In this document: positions 59,403-64,000 of the stretch, one piece after another
How positions within the stretch are numbered: the stretch's first letter is position 1
How the letters are laid out: each line of letters opens with the position of its first letter
Assembly (NCBI GenBank): GCA_030684835.1
Contig: JAUXWZ010000067.1
Span: forward strand, 1 to 64,000
DNA length: 64,000 nt
Origin: Beijerinckiaceae bacterium
GTDB lineage: Bacteria; Pseudomonadota; Alphaproteobacteria; Rhizobiales; Beijerinckiaceae
Direction of reading: 5' to 3'
Position numbers and translations under genes: made by a program
Notes under the pieces: generated by a model
What the model saw: only the letters and a program-made list of their open reading frames with translations
What the model was told of the DNA's origin: nothing
Databases searched by the model: none

Positions 59403-60488
59403 TCACACGCGCGCCTTAAGCCGAGCAATCCGTTCGACTGATTGCTCGATGCGACCCCTTGGAATGCGGCCCGATGCGGCCGCTTCCTTGACCGCCGCGA
59501 TAAGAGCCACGGGCAGGTTCGGGTCGGGCTTCAATGAATTCGACAACAGAATGATGTCATTGCCCGCAGCGATGGCGCGCACAACTGCGTCGGCGAGCGA
59601 ATAGGTGGAGCGGATCGCGGCCATGTCGAGATCGTCCGTCATCACGGCGCCCTGAAAGCCGATGTCGCGGCGCAGCAGACCTTCGATCGCTACGCGCGAC
59701 AACGTAGCGGGCTCACCGCCAGTGAGTTTGGCGTGAGTGAGATGGCCGCTCATCACGATGTCGAGCGTGTTTGCGCGCGCCATGCGGCGGAACGGTTCGA
59801 GTTCGTCCGGCCGCCATGTCGGCGCCAGATCAATGGGTCGTTCGTGGCTGTCGCCCAGCGTCGAGCCATGCCCGGGGAAATGCTTCACCGCCGTGAGCAC
59901 GCGCTCAGCCCGATGGCTTTGCACGAAGGCCGTCGCATAGCGCGCGACGGTTGCGCCGTCGGGGCCATAGGCGCGGCCCCATTTGGCGATAACAGGATTT
60001 CTTGGCTCGAAGCCAAGATCAACTACTGGCGCGAGATTGAGATTGAACCCGGCCGCGCGCAACGTGCGCGCCATGCGTTGATAAACGCCATACGCCTCCT
60101 CGGGCGAGCCGCGCTTGGCAAGAGCCTGCGCCGTGGGGATCGCGTCATAGCCGGAGCGAGCGCCAAGGCGCTGAACGGCGCCGCCTTCCTGATCCACGCT
60201 GATCAACGGCTTGGTGCGCGCCGCGCTCGACTGGAAGACTTTCGCAATGCCCTCGATGCCGGCGCGCGTACGCGCGTTGTAGCCGAGAAAGCAAACCCCA
60301 CCGACGCGGCCAGCATTGAGATGCCGCGCAAGACCCTGCACGCCAGCGGCCTCCGGCGTCGATCCATTGAAGCCCAGGATCAGCATTTCGCCGATCATGC
60401 TGTCGTCAGCAGCCGCTGAGGCCTGCGTCACGTAAGGGGCGGCGAGCGCGCCTGCCAAAACCATGCGGCGGGAAATGGGCCCTGTCAC
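59403..60488 (-). CDS. nagZ: Beta-N-acetylhexosaminidase NagZ, Tat signal
   Basis: 361 residues from a GTG preceded by AGGAG; the track's 531-residue frame adds upstream non-coding sequence. Residues 6-25 (ISRRMVLAGALAAPYVTQASA) form a twin-arginine-type signal, unusual because classical NagZ is cytoplasmic. The GH3 barrel shows VGGVCFLGYNARTRAGIEG, SVDQEGGAVQRL, NLNLAPVVDLG, AVKHFPGHGSTLGDSHERPIDL (catalytic His loop) and MTDDLDMAA (nucleophile Asp). It removes GlcNAc from muropeptides. The signal suggests an exported form. Confidence 0.9.
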   Translation of the reverse strand: MTGPISRRMVLAGALAAPYVTQASAAADDSMIGEMLILGFNGSTPEAAGVQGLARHLNAGRVGGVCFLGYNARTRAGIEGIAKVFQSSAARTKPLISVDQEGGAVQRLGARSGYDAIPTAQALAKRGSPEEAYGVYQRMARTLRAAGFNLNLAPVVDLGFEPRNPVIAKWGRAYGPDGATVARYATAFVQSHRAERVLTAVKHFPGHGSTLGDSHERPIDLAPTWRPDELEPFRRMARANTLDIVMSGHLTHAKLTGGEPATLSRVAIEGLLRRDIGFQGAVMTDDLDMAAIRSTYSLADAVVRAIAAGNDIILLSNSLKPDPNLPVALIAAVKEAAASGRIPRGRIEQSVERIARLKARV

Positions 60489-60696
60489 GAATCGTCTCCT
60501 GCGCGCTGCTTGTGCCAGCGCACGCGCAATGTGCCCAAGGGTTGGGGCGCAAGCAAGGCGTGCGGCGGAACGTGACGCTCGGCCGATGGGGCGCCCAACC
60601 GCGTCATGCCGGCAAAGGCCAGCATCCACGGCAGACCAAGGGCGCAAAAAGGCCTGGCAGCTTTCACCTAGAGTGGATGGTCGCCTTCGACCACGA

Positions 60697-61674
60697 TCAC
60701 GCCACGCGGGCGGCGAGTTTTTCGTAGAGCGGATTGCGCGCGCTGAAGACGTAATCGAGCGATGACACGGTGACGTGCTGCGCGCCGCGCGCGATGAGCC
60801 AATCAGCCAGCGGCCCAATCTCGTCCGCGGGACAGACGAGTTCGAGCGCCGGGCCATCGACGCCCAGCAAAGCGCGGGCGCCAAACGTCTCGCCGGCAAG
60901 CCGGGCCGTCTCCGCCACATCCGCAACGCGGGCGCGCACGCGGCGTGTGGTGCGAGCTTCTTCTTCCGCCGCGATGCGCGAGAGGATTGCACGGGCAAGC
61001 GCCAGCGTCGGCGAGCTCCACGGCGCGTTGACCGAGGCGACGAGATTGGCCTGCGAGCGCAGCATCACGCCATCGTCGAGCACCTTCAGCGCATTGGCTT
61101 CCAGCGTCGCGCCGGTGGTGGTGATGTCGACGATAAGTTCGGCCTGCCCCGCGGCGGGCGCGCCTTCTGTGGCGCCAAGAGATTCCACGATGCGGTAATC
61201 AGTGACGCCCATCTGCGCGAAGAAGCGGCGCGTCAGGTTCACGTATTTGGTGGCGACGCGCATGCGCTGGCCGCGCCGCGCGTGGAACGCAGCCGCCACG
61301 TCTTCGAGGTCAGCCATCGTGCGCACGTCGATCCACGCCTGCGGCACGGCGACAACGACATTGGCGTGGCCAAAGCCCAGCGGGGTCAGCAGTTCAACCT
61401 TGTGGTCGGCGTCGGCCATCGTCTCGCGCACGAGATCTTCGCCGGTGACGCCCAGATGCGCGGCGCCGGAGGCAAGCTGTGAGACGATTTCGGATGCGGA
61501 CAAAAACGCAATTTCGACGCCGGGGATTTCACGCAACACACCACGATAATCGCGCGCGCCGCGGCCCTGCATGAGCTTGAGCCCTGCGCGGGCGAAAAAG
61601 TTGAAGGCGTTCTCTTGCAGGCGGCCCTTGGAGGGGACGGCGAGCGTGAGCGCCGCGTTGGGTGCGTCGCTCAT
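60697..61674 (-). CDS. hisG: ATP phosphoribosyltransferase catalytic subunit HisG
   Basis: 325 residues: [50 protein letters not shown], and the PRPP-binding [24 protein letters not shown]. It catalyses the first step of histidine synthesis. The length is about 100 residues above the short HisG that usually pairs with HisZ, because of a C-terminal domain as in Bradyrhizobium HisG. It starts inside the stop of hisZ (ATGA). Confidence 0.95.
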   Translation of the reverse strand: MSDAPNAALTLAVPSKGRLQENAFNFFARAGLKLMQGRGARDYRGVLREIPGVEIAFLSASEIVSQLASGAAHLGVTGEDLVRETMADADHKVELLTPLGFGHANVVVAVPQAWIDVRTMADLEDVAAAFHARRGQRMRVATKYVNLTRRFFAQMGVTDYRIVESLGATEGAPAAGQAELIVDITTTGATLEANALKVLDDGVMLRSQANLVASVNAPWSSPTLALARAILSRIAAEEEARTTRRVRARVADVAETARLAGETFGARALLGVDGPALELVCPADEIGPLADWLIARGAQHVTVSSLDYVFSARNPLYEKLAARVA

Positions 61675-62798
61675 TCGGCGGCTCCGGCGGTAGGGTCAGT
61701 GAGGCGTTCGCACCAGATGGCGGCGCCGACGGCGGGGATGTCTTCGGTAGCGCCCAGCGTGCGCAGCAAGCCATCATAACGCCCGCCGCCGACAACGGGA
61801 CGCCCGTCGGTGCGGCGGGTGTCATGAGCCTCGAAAACGAAGCCCGTGTAATAATCGAGGTTGCGGCCAAAGCCAGCGGCGAAATCGAGCGCGTTCACAT
61901 CAAGCCCGCGCGCAGCGATAAAGCCCAAGCGCTCGTCAAAGGCGTCCAGCGGCGCGCGCAAGTCGAGCCCCGCGTCCTGCGCCAGCATGCGCAGCTGGCG
62001 CGACGACGCGTCCGGGTTGCCGCACACGGCGAGCCAGCTTTCGATGACCTGACGCTTCTCTTGCGAGAAGCCCGCCCCGCCCTGCAGCGAGGCCTGCTCC
62101 AGAAAGCGCTCGGCGATCTCGGCGGAGCTGCGGCCGCCGACGGACGAGATGCCGGCAATGGAGAGCAGATCCTGCACCAGCGCCCGGGCGCCCTTGCGAT
62201 CGACGCCCTCCAGCGCGGCGAGCACGCCAGAATGATCGGCGCCGTCCACCTTGTCCGCGCTCTTCACCAGCTCGGCGAGCGATACTCCGCGCGAATGGGC
62301 GCGGCGGATGCGCCGCAGCCACACTGGGGAGAGGTTGAGCGCCTCAAGCAGGCGCGAGAACAGGCCCGCGTCGCCAAAACGGATTTGCAGGGCGCCAGCC
62401 CCGCTCTTTTCGGCGGCTTCCAGGCTCAGTGACAGAATTTCAGCGTCGGCAGCCTCGCGATCCGTGCGGCCGAAGCTTTCCATCCCCGCCTGATAAAACT
62501 CCCCCGGCCCGTTGGCGCGGATGCGGAACACGCGGCCAAAATACGAGAAGCTCGCAGACCGGCCCGCCGCGCTGGAGGCCAGATAATCGAGGCATACGGG
62601 GATGGTGTACTCGGGCCGCAGGCATAATTCCGCGCCCGCCCCGTCCGACGTCACGTAGAGGCGGCTTCGGATGTCCTCGCCCGCCAGATCGAGAAACACA
62701 CGCGCCGGCTGGAGGATCTCCGGCTCGGCGCGGTCATAGCCCGCTTCGACGAGATGGGCGATAAGCCCCTGGAGCCCACGCTCCCCGTTGTCCGCCAT
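61671..62798 (-). CDS. hisZ: ATP phosphoribosyltransferase regulatory subunit HisZ
   Basis: 375 residues of the class II aminoacyl-tRNA synthetase-like fold: [66 protein letters not shown], and [31 protein letters not shown]. It lacks an anticodon-binding domain, which separates it from HisS. It pairs with HisG and makes it sensitive to histidine. It is the first gene of the pair. hisS, often upstream in Rhizobiales, is not present in the 256-bp gap. Confidence 0.95.
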   Translation of the reverse strand: MADNGERGLQGLIAHLVEAGYDRAEPEILQPARVFLDLAGEDIRSRLYVTSDGAGAELCLRPEYTIPVCLDYLASSAAGRSASFSYFGRVFRIRANGPGEFYQAGMESFGRTDREAADAEILSLSLEAAEKSGAGALQIRFGDAGLFSRLLEALNLSPVWLRRIRRAHSRGVSLAELVKSADKVDGADHSGVLAALEGVDRKGARALVQDLLSIAGISSVGGRSSAEIAERFLEQASLQGGAGFSQEKRQVIESWLAVCGNPDASSRQLRMLAQDAGLDLRAPLDAFDERLGFIAARGLDVNALDFAAGFGRNLDYYTGFVFEAHDTRRTDGRPVVGGGRYDGLLRTLGATEDIPAVGAAIWCERLTDPTAGAAE

Positions 62799-63039
62799 GA
62801 TCCTGCTGGGTCCTTCGTTACGTTGGCCGTTGTCTTAGCAAGGGCGAGGCGCCGCCGCGACTGCTTTCCTGCGGCAAAGTGAACGAAAGCCCCCTTCCAG
62901 ACCGCCCACATTGCGCGCCCCGGCGCAGCCCTGCCGCAAATCGGGCGCGGACTGACCTTAACTGAGCCGGAATCGAGAGGCTTAATGCCCTCTCCGTTGC
63001 TTTGCGGAGCGCGCAATCCGACCGGGGGAGTTCTTCGTA

Positions 63040-63369
63040 ATGAGCATGTCAACAGCCATGGCGCAGGACGCCAGGGAGGACCGAATGGATGTTCTGGATC
63101 GGAATTCGCGCGACTCAGTGATCGAGCGCCGCAATTTCTTCATCGGCCTTTGGGCAGGCCAGCTGATGGGCTATGAAGGTGACGATCTTGCGCTTTATGC
63201 GGGGGAGATCATGGCCAGCGACCTTGCCGAGCCCGGCCCGCAGGACATGATCGCCCGGATTGTCGAGGATTTCGCCGCCAACGGAATCACCGTCACTGAA
63301 ATGGACATCGGCTCGCGGTTGAGCCAGACGGAACGGCTTGTAAGAGCCGAACTTTTAAGCACAGACTGA
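63040..63369 (+). CDS. DUF1476 (zeta-inhibitor-like) protein
   Basis: 109 residues by the track start. An ATG at 63085 after AGGGAGG gives 94 residues and is an equal or better start. The core RRNFFIGLWAGQLMGYEGDDLALYAGEIMASDLAEPGPQDMIARIVEDFAANGITVTEMDIGSRL matches DUF1476 (RRNxLlGLWAaexlG...YAxEvv..D.eepGd.Dv..Kv..D...kG). Known members are the zeta subunit that inhibits F1-ATPase, where the N-terminal segment (EEGFEKKFAHDEEL) is the inhibitory part. That segment is absent or very divergent here, so it may be a non-inhibitory paralogue. Confidence 0.7.
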   Translation: MSMSTAMAQDAREDRMDVLDRNSRDSVIERRNFFIGLWAGQLMGYEGDDLALYAGEIMASDLAEPGPQDMIARIVEDFAANGITVTEMDIGSRLSQTERLVRAELLSTD

Positions 63370-63417
63370 GTGCTTTGGTTCGGATCGCGCAGCGTTGGCG
63401 CGCAACGGAGTATCGGG

Positions 63418-64000
63418 ATGTTGGAACCGGCGCAGAACGCCTTGAGCGGCGGCGAAACGCGCAAGGCGCTGCGGCGGCTGATAGAGGCGACTGAGGCGGT
63501 AGATCGCCTCACGGTCGGCGCTATGGTGGACTCGCTGGGCCGCTCCGGCCACGGTCTCATCCTGCTGATGCTCGCCCTGCCCTCGTTCATTCCCATTCCC
63601 GGCCTGCCGACTGGCCTCGTTTTCGGCGTGGCGCTGATGCTGGTCGCCGTGCAAATGATCCGCGGTCAGCAGACCGTAGCGCTGCCGGGCTGGATTCGCC
63701 GCCAGGCGCTGCCCCGGGGCGCGCTACTGGCCATCGTGAAAAAGCTCGACTCGTGGATGCAGTCGCTCGAACGCCTGCTGCGCCCGCGCCTGCACGCGCT
63801 CACGGAGGGCGCGGCGATGACCATCGTCGGCCTGCTCGTGCTCATTATGGGCGTCACGCTGCTGCTGCCCGTACCCTTCGGCAATCAGGGCCCCGCGTTC
63901 GCCGTCGTGGTGTTCGCGTTCGGCATCATGGAGAAGGACGGGCTGGCGATTATCGCCGGCGCCGTACTCGCGGCCATCGGTTTTGCGTGGAACGTCGCGC
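63418..64000 (+). CDS. Exopolysaccharide synthesis protein ExoD-like, 3' truncated by the window edge
   Basis: Open to the end of the window (194 codons), so absent from the track. It starts MLEPAQNALSGGETRKALRRLI after a GGAG-like site. The first part (LTVGAMVDSLGRSGHGLILLMLALPSFIPIPGLPTGLVFGVALMLVAVQMI) is the ExoD signature with two helices, followed by a linker (LPGWIRRQALPRGAL) and further helices (MTIVGLLVLIMGVTLLLPVPFGNQGPAFAVVVFAFGIMEKDGL). ExoD affects exopolysaccharide and alkaline tolerance in rhizobia. The C-terminal few residues are outside the window. Confidence 0.85.
   Translation, partial: MLEPAQNALSGGETRKALRRLIEATEAVDRLTVGAMVDSLGRSGHGLILLMLALPSFIPIPGLPTGLVFGVALMLVAVQMIRGQQTVALPGWIRRQALPRGALLAIVKKLDSWMQSLERLLRPRLHALTEGAAMTIVGLLVLIMGVTLLLPVPFGNQGPAFAVVVFAFGIMEKDGLAIIAGAVLAAIGFAWNVA

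Overview
The window looks like chromosome of an alphaproteobacterium of the order Hyphomicrobiales (Rhizobiales). It is GC-rich. It carries phasin genes, a PdhS-type cell-cycle histidine kinase, a 325-residue HisG paired with HisZ, a BclA-like peptide transporter, a TorF-type porin, a zeta-inhibitor-like (DUF1476) protein, and a tRNA-His with A73 and no encoded G-1. The species cannot be named from the sequence alone.

Layout: 1-3545 holds the 3' part of pfkB, a tiny membrane peptide, an isochorismatase-family hydrolase and a split CHR-family (chromate) transporter. 3546-20454 is a 16.9 kb integrated element at the 3' half of tRNA-His, bounded by 48-bp direct repeats. From the left end it has a tyrosine integrase, an AlpA-type regulator, and a replication gene with iterons and an AT-rich tract inside its own reading frame. 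A tail-assembly chaperone with a programmed -1 frameshift site, a tape measure protein, an orphan FtsH-type (M41-like) peptidase, a minor-tail-Z-like protein and a small terminase subunit follow. The right end holds gene fragments, a Panacea-type antitoxin with a two-helix membrane partner, and a ribbon-helix-helix operon. There is no capsid, portal, large terminase, baseplate or lysis gene. This fits a phage satellite better than a complete prophage and is the most interesting object in the window.

20612-34360 carries two phasin genes with candidate PhaR sites, the PdhS-like kinase, PhoD alkaline phosphatase, an acyl-CoA synthetase/GNAT fusion, and a leftward lactate-utilisation cluster (lutA, a fused membrane/spermidine-synthase-like gene, lutB, lutC). 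Divergent from it, 34619-38551 encodes the three-subunit glycolate oxidase glcDEF. The two clusters together suggest oxidation of glycolate and lactate with electrons passed to the respiratory chain.

38601-50943 holds a histone-H1-tailed acetyltransferase, a TorF porin, a DUF2076 protein, an L,D-transpeptidase, a polysaccharide flippase, and small catabolic genes: hydrolase, flavin monooxygenase, VOC protein, alcohol dehydrogenase, Bug-type binding protein and GH15. 50985-53170 is groESL under a CIRCE element. After it come an IHF-like gene, a BacA/BclA-like ABC exporter, a META-domain protein, a small secreted protein, a DUF2254 protein, the iron-storage pair bfd-bfr, Tat-exported NagZ, hisZ-hisG, a zeta-inhibitor-like gene and the start of exoD.
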